NCBI GenBank assembly: GCA_009767595.1
Contig: VSDK01021695.1
Span: 249,241 to 313,240 of the forward strand
Direction of reading: 5' to 3'
Source of the DNA: Symbiodinium kawagutii
Lineage: Eukaryota > Sar > Dinophyceae > Suessiales > Symbiodiniaceae
Length of the DNA stretch: 64,000 nt
Shown: positions 61,701-64,000 of the stretch, piece after piece
Numbering within the stretch: position 1 is the stretch's first letter
Layout of the letters: the number at the start of each line of letters is the position of its first letter
Notes under the pieces: generated by a model
What the model saw: only the letters and a program-made list of their open reading frames with translations
Databases searched by the model: none
Told to the model about the DNA's origin: nothing
Translations under genes and position numbers: made by a program

Positions 61701-63539
61701 TAAAGCTGGTTGGTTACCCTATTGATAACCATATGTTCATCATTCACCATTAGTCAATCACGAACTACGAGTCAATCATGAACCAGTCAATCATCAACCA
61801 TTTAAGTCCACCATTCTCAACCATTCTCGCGCTGATTCCTTCCATATCTTCACGAAAGTCTTGCTACCATATGGGTGTCTCTCAAGTCATAGGGAACCCC
61901 CCCAAATCATCTAATATTAACCATTTATAGTAATTATCCATCCATTTTTCGGGGTTCCCTATGGCTTGAGAAACCACTATTCACCCCAGTTTTACCAACT
62001 ATTCACCATAGAATCAACCACTAGAATTGGATTACCCACTATTAGCCATAGAAAATCCCATCATTAACCATATGGCTGTGGGTCAAAACCCTGTACCCCT
62101 GGTTCCCCATCATTAACCATTAGTTTCCTTATAGTTTGTTGGCTATTAACCACCATTATTGATGATTAATATTGACCCACAGCCATATTCTAAGAAAGCC
62201 TCATATCGTGCTTGGTCGCCCACCGCGGTGGCCTCGCTCCACCCCCAAGGGCCCACCTTCCCTCGGAAGCGTACGATGCAACAGGATCGACCCACCTGAA
62301 GCGAGCCAGCCAGACGTGTCGGTCACAACGGTTGACCACGGTTGAGTTGGTGGTGACCATGGCGGTGGTGACCGTGGTTAATGGTTGGTTAGTGGTTGAC
62401 CATGGTGGCTGACCATGATGAAATAATGGCTATATACATGATGAAATAGTGGCTATATGATTGTGGTTGACCATCCTTGGTCAAACCATGGCTACACATG
62501 TAAATATGATCGTTTCAATGATGATGCTTAATTGATCTCAATGAAATGTGGTCAATTTATGTCAATCTTGGCTGATGGTCTATCATGGTGGTCATGTTTC
62601 AAAGTACCGCACCGGTGGGGTCCTGGACATCAACATCATTAATCTACTCAACTAGCCGAATTCGTACAAGCTACGGTGTGATTATGATTAGCGGGACCTG
62701 CATGACGAAATGACAAGCATGACTCGAATCACCATGATTCATGATACTGGATGATAATGCTTCATTCTTAGTGACAATCATTATCATCCATGATTATCCA
62801 TCGCGATCCATTATCATCCACTATCACTACTATCATGTACCCCAGATGCTCCATGTATGGTATATATGCCTACATTTGGGTTATATCCTAGGTAAATGTA
62901 GCTAAATATACCATGCATGGAACATCTGGGTACTATCATCCCTTATCATCCCCGTTACATTTACATGGCTATTGGATGATCGGCCCAGATGAGCCATGCA
63001 TCCCTGGATCTGCGCTCAGCTGCCATGGCTCGCTCTGCAACCTCGAATGTTGTGCGGTGATGACACACCGCCCCAGCGGCACATCCCCGTAGTTGTTTGA
63101 CCATTGTTGGGTAATCATCCCATATCATTCAATTTCTCACAATACCTTGGTATGATTATGGTGAAACCATAACTGGGTTATAATTGCTGGGTATCATTGC
63201 TGGGTATAACCTTTATCATCCCATATGGGTGTTTCTCAAGCCACAGGGGTACCCCCGAATCATCCAGCTTAATAGTCATTTATAGTAATCAACCAACCAT
63301 TTTTTGGGGTACCCTATGGCTTGAGAAACACACATATCATTCAATGCTGGTTTCTCACAATACCTGCCCCCAAATCAACAAGATGAAGCATTTATAATTA
63401 ATAGACCAACCATGACCTTGGGCTTCACAGCTGAACTAGCCATAACTGAACCAGTGCGCAACGGTGGGGATCGTGGCGGTTCCCCACCGACCTCTGCACC
63501 AGCCCCCAAGGGTGTGATCTCCAGGACATCTCCATCGAC
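29691..63539 (-). CDS. CPSF3: CPSF73/CPSF3 mRNA 3-prime-end endonuclease gene (full span, exons listed separately)
   Basis: CPSF73 is the metallo-beta-lactamase/beta-CASP endonuclease that cuts pre-mRNA at the poly(A) site within the nuclear CPSF complex; Ysh1 is the yeast homologue. Twenty-seven confidently read exons join in phase on the minus strand and follow the family order: LEITPLGAGAE, VGRSCCI, MFDCGVHP, the zinc motif THFHLDH, FKGKVFMTHPT, the motif 3 His in YRAGH, the motif 4 Asp in LYTGDYSREEDRHL, the beta-CASP acid in VESTYG, LLPVFALGRAQ, GMLQSGASRE, GYSVNGTLA, SFSAH (motif B) and VLVHGE (motif C). All metal ligands and catalytic residues are retained, so the gene looks functional despite about 34 kb of span for roughly 450 codons. 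The initiator exon is not identified. Downstream C-terminal exons (28, 29) are tentative. Confidence 0.9.
29847..30090. repeat. Minisatellite, about 53 bp unit
   Basis: Four units and a partial fifth. Each has ATTGATGGTTAATGATGG, TTCATTACACGAGTTAA and AGCTGATATGAGGTG in that order. Confidence 0.85.
30293..30460 (-). repeat. B2 terminal repeat of the YR element
   Basis: Direct repeat of 30531-30685, both beginning TTCACTCAGCACTCTCTC on the plus strand and ending GTCTTCACCTCTTTC. B2 has 13 extra bases (GTGAGTTTGACAC) near 30331. Confidence 0.9.
30485..30530 (-). repeat. A2 repeat of the YR element
   Basis: Forty-six bases, starting TGTGCTTGAGCGGGAAAACG, identical to A1 (39001-39046) except for one position. 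Lies between B1 and B2 as expected; 24 unique bases separate it from B2. Confidence 0.9.
30531..30685 (-). repeat. B1 repeat of the YR element
   Basis: Immediately abuts A2. The recombinase stop codon lies about 30 bp upstream of it on the minus strand. Confidence 0.9.
30718..32136 (-). CDS. Tyrosine recombinase of the YR retrotransposon
   Basis: Minus-strand frame of 472 codons; the opening codon is TTG, so the true start is unknown and the first 110 residues (two very hydrophobic stretches) may not be translated. Residues 145-472 form a tyrosine recombinase: an N-terminal helical domain (RDFLEWCESEGLEPL), box I at residues 279-283 (LRPGE, Arg280), a conserved Lys in RDPKSRF, box II SIRAGSATWIM (Arg386, with the usual box II His replaced), RRGRW (Trp409) and the nucleophile in MDIYVQE (Tyr418). 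It acts in the nucleus, integrating the circular cDNA. The frame is intact, unlike the other domains of this copy. Confidence 0.85.
   Translation of the reverse strand: MKVLCEGPRNFRRRIMLLASPFARSPPVGFWGWNSSELSPSLSPVRSLDLMSTLLLGFSTALTFTFDLLGWCLWFFFLPAVWFCWLLVSAVRWSSFVWWLLLLGIVHPRSFTTCAFAMPVFPKTPGDFQRAQQRAARNPIPAGRMVLPSTVDRRDRLLRDFLEWCESEGLEPLNLFANHQLYIDDINLILERFGRLLYAAGRPYAHFAETLNAITSWKPAIRRTLQGAWAFGFSWVKHEPSEHHVAMPGSVALAILSVSLMWGWVRFAGVFALMWAGLLRPGEVLLAARGDLLLPSDGDYTVPFGLLAIRDPKSRFSHARHQSVKIDMADMLAVVEMSLSPLQPHQKLWPLSGSTLRSRLKSVLHALSLPTKAQDGIRPLELASIRAGSATWIMQTTESPDLLQRRGRWANRKMMDIYVQEISALVYLQKVPKPTKDLVVQISSSFPAVLARAQQYTDAQVPSETWASLFLT
32148..32831 (-). pseudogene. RNase H second half
   Basis: Frame of 227 codons. 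After WEKVASWTFKKQ comes SHINILEEASL, the strand with the catalytic Glu (residue 44), then VVNFADSFVVRGATSKGR with the second Asp (69) and FVPTRWNPSDDPTR with the last Asp. These are the E-D-D positions of the RNase H domain used by DIRS-like elements. The first catalytic Asp is about 280 residues upstream, before the methyltransferase domain, in another frame. A frameshift near 32840 separates this part from the upstream ORF. About 100 residues of unknown role follow before the recombinase. Confidence 0.75.
32765..34519 (-). pseudogene. Pol: RT C-terminal half, RNase H first half, cytosine-C5 methyltransferase-like domain
   Basis: Frame of 584 codons. Residues 1-285 are the palm and thumb of reverse transcriptase, with the catalytic LVIDDYFVLSVED (Asp121, Asp122) and DLLGSPEKDITGENVGKLIG. 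Residues 286-345 start an RNase H fold (FCTDASSSMGAICST, Asp296). Residues 364-556 resemble a C5 methyltransferase: IEVFAGA (motif I), SPPCTTFS with the nucleophilic Cys418 (motif IV), MENPFS (motif VI) and DSCRFGSIHMKPFRFLG (motif VIII-like). Only a few residues lie between FAGAT and PPID, so much of the motif I to II segment seems deleted and activity is doubtful. The frame is offset from the upstream pol ORF by a frameshift near 34535. Confidence 0.8.
34516..35687 (-). pseudogene. Pol: reverse transcriptase N-terminal half
   Basis: Part of a minus frame that is open from 36321 to 34516; the portion before about 35690 overlaps gag in another frame and is probably not used. Near the end it has LVRVFNNYKSASIDRQIGDR, GPSRHLPAGVDLIDVFVQ and AISDRKD, the fingers and motif A region of the RT, with the first catalytic Asp. 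It is in the -1 frame relative to gag. A one-base indel near 34535 breaks DRKD from YHQIWVTRSRA, which lies in the frame of the next ORF. Confidence 0.75.
35688..36255 (-). CDS. Gag C-terminal segment
   Basis: Reads HQLFRKMNPAKPPPRTPEEL, SMTAYLERHGGYKANKDVGM, AMDGNWNIAYILPLMEDPPQ and a basic tail (PKRKPRFPRKPKAGG) to a stop at 35688. Its upstream partner is the frame ending at 37052 on the other side of the inserted element; removing the insertion and one target copy joins TSNY to FQQVQ in frame. Basic tail and helical body are typical of a retroelement capsid. No zinc knuckle is present. Confidence 0.6.
36256..36263. repeat. Target site duplication, left copy
   Basis: AAGTAGTT, repeated at 37044-37051. 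Confidence 0.8.
36264..37043. mobile_element. TIR transposon (non-autonomous) inserted in gag
   Basis: Bounded by the 8 bp direct repeat AAGTAGTT. Left end GGAGTACGGCCCTTAGACGG and, on the other strand, right end GGAGCACGGCCCTCAGTTGG form an inverted repeat of about 25 bp. Each end also contains its own palindrome (ACGGCC ... GGCCGT). Inside, 36320-36610 is a compound tandem repeat with GGATGCTACGT words, (GGGGT)n tracts and CATGTTAACGTTCG. A plus-strand segment (36615-36770) encodes PIVESLEDFLARSHGFESER and could be a captured coding fragment. No transposase is seen. The insertion is younger than the retrotransposon copy. Confidence 0.85.
36320..36612 (+). repeat. Compound G4T / CATGTTAACGTTCG tandem repeat
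   Basis: Three blocks each consist of TGATGCTACGTGG-type words, a run of four or five GGGGT units and GGCATGTTAACGTTCGCT. The plus strand could form G-quadruplexes. Related in sequence to 8234-8395. Confidence 0.85.
37044..37051. repeat. Target site duplication, right copy
   Basis: AAGTAGTT, matching 36256-36263. Confidence 0.8.
37052..38182 (-). pseudogene. Gag central segment
   Basis: Frame of 408 codons that runs on into the inserted element. Contains MDKSLLKFSSEGDPNLVVWK, FLVIDLDDAALGMMREYDPV, a basic PAKRAPPKRGRTT tract, a coiled coil (LAEQVAALTAQVQLLMVAQQ) and Pro/Ala-rich sequence. A short tandem duplication (SREFVAPL repeated) comes from three copies of GAGCAACAAACTCTCGAGA on the plus strand at 37858-37924. 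Confidence 0.65.
37858..37924. repeat. Tandem triplication inside gag
   Basis: Three copies of GAGCAACAAACTCTCGAGA with 0 to 4 bases between them. Confidence 0.85.
38125..38484 (-). pseudogene. Gag N-terminal segment, part 2
   Basis: Frame with DLALDQIEGTVEEVQHRAWA, SSGFWCRIALSTE and LTSTRCFQVALDVDKRCIWE. Connects the coiled-coil N-terminus (38536-39051) with the central Gag frame; both junctions need a frame change, so the copy is degraded here. Confidence 0.5.
38536..39051 (-). CDS. Gag/ORF1 N-terminus with membrane-like segment and coiled coil
   Basis: Starts in the A1 repeat with MTGAYSRCAAAFSRSST; the A2 repeat encodes nearly the same (MNGAYSRCAASFSRSST). Residues 25-75 are strongly hydrophobic, followed by RVQIEELNRRLDSVVLQLQD, a short coiled coil. 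Starts of this kind are consistent with translation initiating at the element's left repeat. Function of the hydrophobic part unknown. Confidence 0.5.
   Translation of the reverse strand: MTGAYSRCAAAFSRSSTCPWLIVWSLRLVLLVTSLCLGPVPCTVAPLLLLTCFLASPSVSSWRSLLPWHLDLPFTTTSSSVHHLLLLGRAPPFLLRLLHLLGFLGGGRGWRATCMSSGLRVQIEELNRRLDSVVLQLQDICEDFEALQVEGAFGDWVLVEEARPPLNPRVL
39001..39046 (-). repeat. A1 repeat of the YR element
   Basis: Forty-six bases matching A2 at 30485-30530. Similarity ends exactly at GGCACCA, marking the 5-prime end of the element at about 39046. Confidence 0.9.
39310..39360 (-). CDS. CPSF3: CPSF73 exon 26
   Basis: CTCCAG|G acceptor, GC donor. Reads DYNQTSEFIRRLKANVV, matching the ADFAQTSEFI segment after motif B. 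Confidence 0.93.
39629..39676 (-). CDS. CPSF3: CPSF73 exon 25: beta-CASP motif B
   Basis: GGCGCAG|G acceptor, GT donor. Reads VNVKATVKFMSFSAHS; SFSAH carries the motif B histidine. Confidence 0.93.
39720..40290 (+). repeat. Degenerate TGATGGTTGAT repeat in CPSF73 intron 24
   Basis: GATGGTTGATTATGATGG-like words in one orientation. No gene. Confidence 0.65.
40765..40856. mobile_element. Family I element, diverged
   Basis: TTGGGGAATCTCAAAAGT at the left, TTGGGGGTACCCTCATGACT then TGAGCACCCCCCATAT at the right. Confidence 0.6.
40925..40954 (-). CDS. CPSF3: CPSF73 exon 24 (30 nt)
   Basis: AGCTGAG|G acceptor, GT donor. Ten codons, ESVTLNDGRK, equivalent to SEIEALSGQK in the family. A longer version starting after GACAG at 40970 would add LFTAE in frame; the AG|G rule and family length favour the short one. 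Confidence 0.85.
41063..41171. mobile_element. Family I fold-back element
   Basis: ATATGGTGGTTTCTCAAAAT at the left; the right arm is diverged (TTAAGGAAGACCCATAT). In CPSF73 intron 23. Confidence 0.7.
41271..41393. mobile_element. Fold-back element related to family III
   Basis: AGTGGTACCCCCTGGTTATA at the left and GCCAGGGGGTACCACTTTC at the right, around ACTAGAGTTAT...AACTAG words. Confidence 0.75.
41562..41640. repeat. (TCC/TCA)n microsatellite
   Basis: Tract of TCCTCCTCATCATCC units beside CPSF73 exon 23. Confidence 0.85.
41699..41765 (-). CDS. CPSF3: CPSF73 exon 23
   Basis: TGCCCAG|G acceptor, GC donor. Completes EK and reads NGIIVTGYSVNGTLAHELK then GDP; matches NGVIIPGYVVEGTLAKTIL. 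Confidence 0.95.
42299..42353 (-). CDS. CPSF3: CPSF73 exon 22
   Basis: TACCAG|G acceptor, GA donor (GAGGCA). Reads (G)MLQSGASRELFEAWAPE and two bases; matches GMLQSGLSRELFEMW. Confidence 0.95.
43107..43235. mobile_element. Family III fold-back element
   Basis: ACAAGGTGGGCCCCCTGGTT at the left and AGGGGGCCCACCTTGTAG at the right, nearly perfect over 18 bp. Second copy at 13079-13188. Confidence 0.88.
43374..43432 (-). CDS. CPSF3: CPSF73 exon 21
   Basis: GGAACAG|G acceptor, GC donor. Reads HTFAQLEAEIGACVVLAAP and completes Gly with exon 22, giving the AxPGMLQSG motif. Confidence 0.93.
43479..43590. mobile_element. Family I fold-back element
   Basis: ATGATAGTTTCTCAAAATTG at the left, CCCTATTTTGAGAAACACC at the right. 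Directly upstream (plus strand) of another copy. Confidence 0.8.
43663..43772. mobile_element. Family I fold-back element
   Basis: GGCGTTCTCAAGCCAGTTTG at the left, CCCCTATCTTGAGAAACGGC at the right. Confidence 0.78.
44199..44254 (-). CDS. CPSF3: CPSF73 exon 20
   Basis: GCGCCAG|G acceptor, GC donor. Reads ANRCNNPWILKYIQNMPD and two bases; matches the NPFxFKHIxNL segment. Confidence 0.9.
45041..45062 (-). CDS. CPSF3: CPSF73 exon 19, 22 nt microexon
   Basis: CCCAAG|G acceptor, GT donor (GTTTCA). One base plus seven codons, TYTNMCS, matching QTYINMMN. It is flanked by introns of 768 and 786 bp. Placement rests on the family alignment and on exact phase fit with both neighbours. Confidence 0.82.
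45831..45859 (-). CDS. CPSF3: CPSF73 exon 18 (29 nt)
   Basis: GCTCAG|G acceptor, GC donor. Reads ATKCLRIFE plus two bases completed by exon 19 (Ser); matches AKKCMAVYQ. Confidence 0.87.
46738..46824. mobile_element. Family II fold-back element, short
   Basis: ATATGGCAGTGGGTCAAAAC at the left and CTTGACCCACAGCCATA at the right, with a reduced middle (87 bp in all). Just downstream of CPSF73 exon 17. Confidence 0.85.
46887..46937 (-). CDS. CPSF3: CPSF73 exon 17
   Basis: CCTGAG|G acceptor, GC donor. Reads ERNSDLHEIPIFYNSPM, matching PELHDIPIYYASSL. The acceptor could also lie six bases upstream (TCAG|CCTGAG). Confidence 0.9.
47020..47230. repeat. AT-rich tract with (TA)n
   Basis: About 85 percent A+T, TATATATATATAATATATTC-type sequence in CPSF73 intron 16. 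Confidence 0.8.
47679..47720 (-). CDS. CPSF3: CPSF73 exon 16
   Basis: TTCTCAG|G acceptor. Reads EILLILEDYWVWTP, matching ELLLILDEYW after GRAQ. The GA donor chosen (GAGCAG) keeps phase with exon 17; a GT five bases further would not. Confidence 0.9.
48295..48331 (-). CDS. CPSF3: CPSF73 exon 15 (37 nt)
   Basis: GTCCCAG|G acceptor, GA donor (GAGCAG). Reads CLLPVFALGRAQ, a hallmark LPVFALGRAQ of the beta-CASP domain. CAGGAG occurs at both ends of the following intron. Confidence 0.95.
48594..48693. mobile_element. Family IV fold-back element
   Basis: CCCTTGCTAAAAATATATAT, GTAAATCAATCATATCCCAA and GTGGGTATAAGCCATCCAG occur in the same order at 58181-58290. GGTGGCTTAT near the left and ATAAGCCA at the right form a short terminal inverted repeat. 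Confidence 0.8.
48694..48804. mobile_element. Family II element, left arm truncated
   Basis: Starts at CCGTACCCCTGGTTCCCCG and ends TATTGACCCACAGCCATGT. The left arm seems lost where the family IV copy abuts it. Confidence 0.75.
48870..48928 (-). CDS. CPSF3: CPSF73 exon 14
   Basis: GGCCCAG|G acceptor, GC donor. Reads EQREQRFTNSVHQIVRQGG plus two bases; matches EREARFCNTVHDIVNRGG. Confidence 0.95.
49675..49729 (-). CDS. CPSF3: CPSF73 exon 13: STYG motif
   Basis: GCCTAG|G acceptor, GT donor. Reads STYGVMNHEPRETWRGSR. The preceding Glu, completed at the exon 12/13 joint, gives VESTYG, beta-CASP motif A. Confidence 0.92.
50278..50393. mobile_element. Family I fold-back element
   Basis: TACGGTGGTTTCTCAAACTA at the left, TATTTTGAGAAAGCACCCAT at the right. 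Just downstream of CPSF73 exon 12. Confidence 0.8.
50464..50504 (-). CDS. CPSF3: CPSF73 exon 12 (41 nt)
   Basis: GCGGTAG|G acceptor, GC donor. Reads AEIPNVRIHVLIV plus two bases (Glu with exon 13); matches AEIPNIKPDILIIE. Confidence 0.93.
50826..50884 (-). CDS. CPSF3: CPSF73 exon 11: motif 4 Asp
   Basis: GCGCTAG|G acceptor, GT donor. Reads IRVLYTGDYSREEDRHLPQ; the Asp of YTGDYS is the motif 4 metal ligand. Confidence 0.96.
51326..51470. repeat. Tandem duplication, about 66 bp
   Basis: TTTGAAGGGCCAGTGA(C/T)CTAGTTTCACTGAACAATTCAA(...)CCTCACTC occurs twice in a row in CPSF73 intron 10. Confidence 0.85.
51884..51920 (-). CDS. CPSF3: CPSF73 exon 10 (37 nt)
   Basis: TGCCCAG|G acceptor, GC donor. 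Reads VLGAAMFMINIG, matching VLGAAMFMVDIAG. Separated from exon 9 by only 67 bp. Confidence 0.95.
51988..52035 (-). CDS. CPSF3: CPSF73 exon 9: motif 3 His
   Basis: GGCCAG|G acceptor, GT donor (GTCCTG). Reads ERQFRGIKFSCYRAGH; the final His is the motif 3 ligand. A shorter start after ACGTCAG (52026) drops ERQ in frame and fits family length better; the AG|G rule favours the longer form. Confidence 0.9.
52115..52170. repeat. (TA)n microsatellite
   Basis: TATATATATATATATATATA and related words in CPSF73 intron 8. Confidence 0.9.
53107..53222. mobile_element. Family II fold-back element, diverged
   Basis: ATAGGTCAAAACCCCTGTAC at the left and GACATTGACCCAGCTCGCCA at the right. Confidence 0.65.
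53220..53440. repeat. AGCTGGTATATCCCC repeat
   Basis: Seven or more copies of TAGCTGGTATATCCCCTATA or the shorter TAGCTGGTATAGCCCCATA, in one orientation. Single copies also lie at 29350 and 29372. Confidence 0.85.
53509..53557 (-). CDS. CPSF3: CPSF73 exon 8
   Basis: GCGCCAG|G acceptor, GC donor. Reads TVEQIELLDYHEDRAV, matching SMDKIEVIDFHQTVEV. Confidence 0.92.
53595..53626 (-). CDS. CPSF3: CPSF73 exon 7 (32 nt), probable
   Basis: TCCTGAG|G acceptor, GT donor (GTTGGT). Reads VPFDEGPQGG plus two bases completed to Lys by exon 8; matches MLFDEQDINKS. The intron to exon 8 would be 37 bp (53558-53594), unusually short; the phase and FDE motif support it. Confidence 0.72.
54507..54616. mobile_element. 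Family I fold-back element
   Basis: AATATGGTGGTTTCTCAATA at the left and ATTTTGAGAAACCCCCATAT at the right. In CPSF73 intron 6. Confidence 0.82.
55681..55735. repeat. (TCA)n microsatellite
   Basis: About eighteen uninterrupted TCA units. The poly-His and poly-Ser frames across it are artefacts. Confidence 0.95.
57044..57092 (-). CDS. CPSF3: CPSF73 exon 6
   Basis: CCCGAG|G acceptor, GT donor (GTTAGC). Reads LWQDYARVSKIAAEDL, matching LLTDYVKVSKVSVEDM. Confidence 0.93.
57960..58082. mobile_element. Family I fold-back element
   Basis: ATCTGGTGGTTTTTCAAGCC at the left, AATGACTCAAGAAACCACCA at the right, with a TTATATAATAAG core. Confidence 0.78.
58181..58290. mobile_element. Family IV fold-back element
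   Basis: Second copy of the 48594-48693 unit (CCCTTGCTAAAAATATATTT ... GTATAAGCCATCCAG). Ends just left of exon 5. Confidence 0.8.
58349..58417 (-). CDS. CPSF3: CPSF73 exon 5
   Basis: GCCACAG|G acceptor, GA donor (GATGTC). Reads YFVNRTEFKGKVFMTHPTRP then IC plus two bases; matches YFLEKTTFRGRVFMTHATKAIY. Confidence 0.95.
59490..59545. repeat. (TATA)n tract
   Basis: AGTATATATAATAAG repeated, then TATATATATGTATGTATGTA. Another at 59788-59850. Confidence 0.85.
59644..59696 (-). CDS. CPSF3: CPSF73 exon 4: HxHxDH zinc motif
   Basis: GATCAG|G acceptor, GT donor (GTGCGC). Reads VDLLLVTHFHLDHSGAV plus two bases. HFHLDH is motif 2 of the metallo-beta-lactamase fold, the zinc-binding signature of the nuclease. 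Confidence 0.96.
60714..60797 (-). CDS. CPSF3: CPSF73 exon 3: motif 1 Asp
   Basis: TGCCAG|G acceptor, GT donor. Twenty-eight codons: VVMFDCGVHPAHSGMSCLPY and FDHINPAE; matches ILFDCGIHPGYSGMAALPYF. The Asp in FDCG is the motif 1 residue. Confidence 0.96.
61868..61980. mobile_element. Family I fold-back element
   Basis: ATATGGGTGTCTCTCAAGTC at the left, TATGGCTTGAGAAACCACTA at the right, GGGAACCCCCCC and GGGGTTCCC inside. Confidence 0.85.
62070..62188. mobile_element. Family II fold-back element
   Basis: ATATGGCTGTGGGTCAAAAC at the left and TTGACCCACAGCCATAT at the right, perfect over 17 bp. Adjacent to exon 2. Confidence 0.9.
62257..62295 (-). CDS. CPSF3: CPSF73 exon 2 (39 nt)
   Basis: GCTTCAG|G acceptor, GT donor (GTGGGC). 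Thirteen codons, VGRSCCIVRFRGK, matching EVGRSCVYMSYKGK. Confidence 0.95.
62836..62932. mobile_element. Fold-back element, family VI
   Basis: Plus-strand GTACCCCAGATGCTCCATGT at the left and CATGGAACATCTGGGTAC at the right; the arms extend over about 28 bp each with few mismatches. One copy seen. Confidence 0.8.
63223..63337. mobile_element. Family I fold-back element
   Basis: ATATGGGTGTTTCTCAAGCC at the left and GGCTTGAGAAACACACATAT at the right, with GGGGTACCCC at both inner ends. One of the best preserved copies. Confidence 0.88.
63492..63539 (-). CDS. CPSF3: CPSF73 first visible exon
   Basis: CCGTCAG|G acceptor, GT donor (GTCGGT). Reads VDGDVLEITPLGAGAE; joined to exon 2 it gives ITPLGAGAEVGRSC, the N-terminal beta-lactamase motif. 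No in-frame ATG lies in it, so the initiator exon is further upstream, perhaps outside the window. Confidence 0.93.
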
Positions 63540-63669
63540 CTGACGGTCCGGTGCTGCCGGTGCGACAAGTCTAGGCGTCGGCCACCCATGACATGGGGAT
63601 GATTATATGGCTGGGGGTCAAGCAGTTAACCAAACCAACAATAGGGGATGATCACCAACAATATCCACT

Positions 63670-63778
63670 AATGTTGGTTTCTGATTAGTGTAACCTTTCT
63701 GATTAGTATGCCTACCTGTTGGTTTCATGCCTATTTTCATTACTTTAGGGGGGGTTACACTAATCAGAAACCAACATT
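63670..63778. mobile_element. Fold-back element, family V, perfect arms
   Basis: The 26 bases at 63670-63695 (starting AATGTTGGTTTCTGATTAGT) are the exact reverse complement of 63753-63778. No coding capacity in the 57 bp between them. Confidence 0.9.
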
Positions 63779-64000
63779 ATAGGGGATCAGAAGCAACAAT
63801 GGTTCGTTAATACTTAATCAATGGTTAATCAAATAAGCAAGTCATTTATTGATGGTTGATTATAGGGGATGATCATTTCTTATAGTCAACCATTACCGGA
63901 AAATAAGCAGCAACCAGAGGGGATAGTTGATGATAAACATGGTGCTTAGACAGAGGTTGTTCAATGATTTCACACGCTTGAGATTTCCATGGTCATGTCC

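Noticed and set aside
62980..63090. GC-rich block at 63.0 kb as CPSF73 exon 2
   Set aside because: One frame gives CVITAQ and DPGMHG, superficially like CVIxxY and HPGxxG, but the length is wrong and the exon at 62257-62295 matches exactly and in phase.

Overview
The window looks like dinoflagellate nuclear DNA, most probably from Symbiodiniaceae or a relative. Almost no long ORFs are visible. Coding sequence is cut into exons of 22 to 99 nt separated by introns of roughly 0.3 to 10 kb. The introns start with GT, GC or GA, end with AG, and the next exon almost always begins with G. Every coding block I can support is on the minus strand, which fits the unidirectional gene arrays known from these algae. 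The introns are packed with degenerate TGATGGT/ACCATCA repeats and fold-back elements.

Right half (28.1 to 63.5 kb, minus strand): I could read a multi-exon gene for the cleavage and polyadenylation endonuclease CPSF73 (CPSF3, Ysh1), exon by exon. At least 28 exons run in order, in phase and collinear with the family, from the N-terminal beta-lactamase motif at 63.5 kb to just past the beta-CASP motif C (VHG) at 29.7 kb. The metal-binding and catalytic motifs are all present. The initiator exon is not identified and the C-terminal domain is uncertain.

The 9.6 kb intron after exon 26 holds an 8.75 kb tyrosine-recombinase (YR) retrotransposon of the DIRS/Ngaro/PAT class (30293-39046, minus strand). 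It has a split direct repeat layout (A1 - ORFs - B1 - A2 - B2), Gag, reverse transcriptase, RNase H and a recombinase. A cytosine-C5-methyltransferase-like domain sits between the two halves of the RNase H. The copy is broken by several frameshifts and by a 780 bp terminal-inverted-repeat element inserted in gag with an 8 bp target duplication.

Left half (1 to 28 kb): mostly low-complexity DNA with scattered minus-strand blocks that look like exons of one or more unrecognised genes (23.1, 21.8 and 20.5 kb are phase-compatible). It also has a 174-codon ORF island at 25 kb, a 300 bp segmental duplication around 2.8 and 4.2 kb with a tandem repeat between the copies, a zinc-knuckle pseudogene next to a G-rich tandem repeat at 8.2 to 8.7 kb, and a coding block open at the left edge. 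I saw no rRNA, tRNA, CRISPR array or bacterial-type signal.
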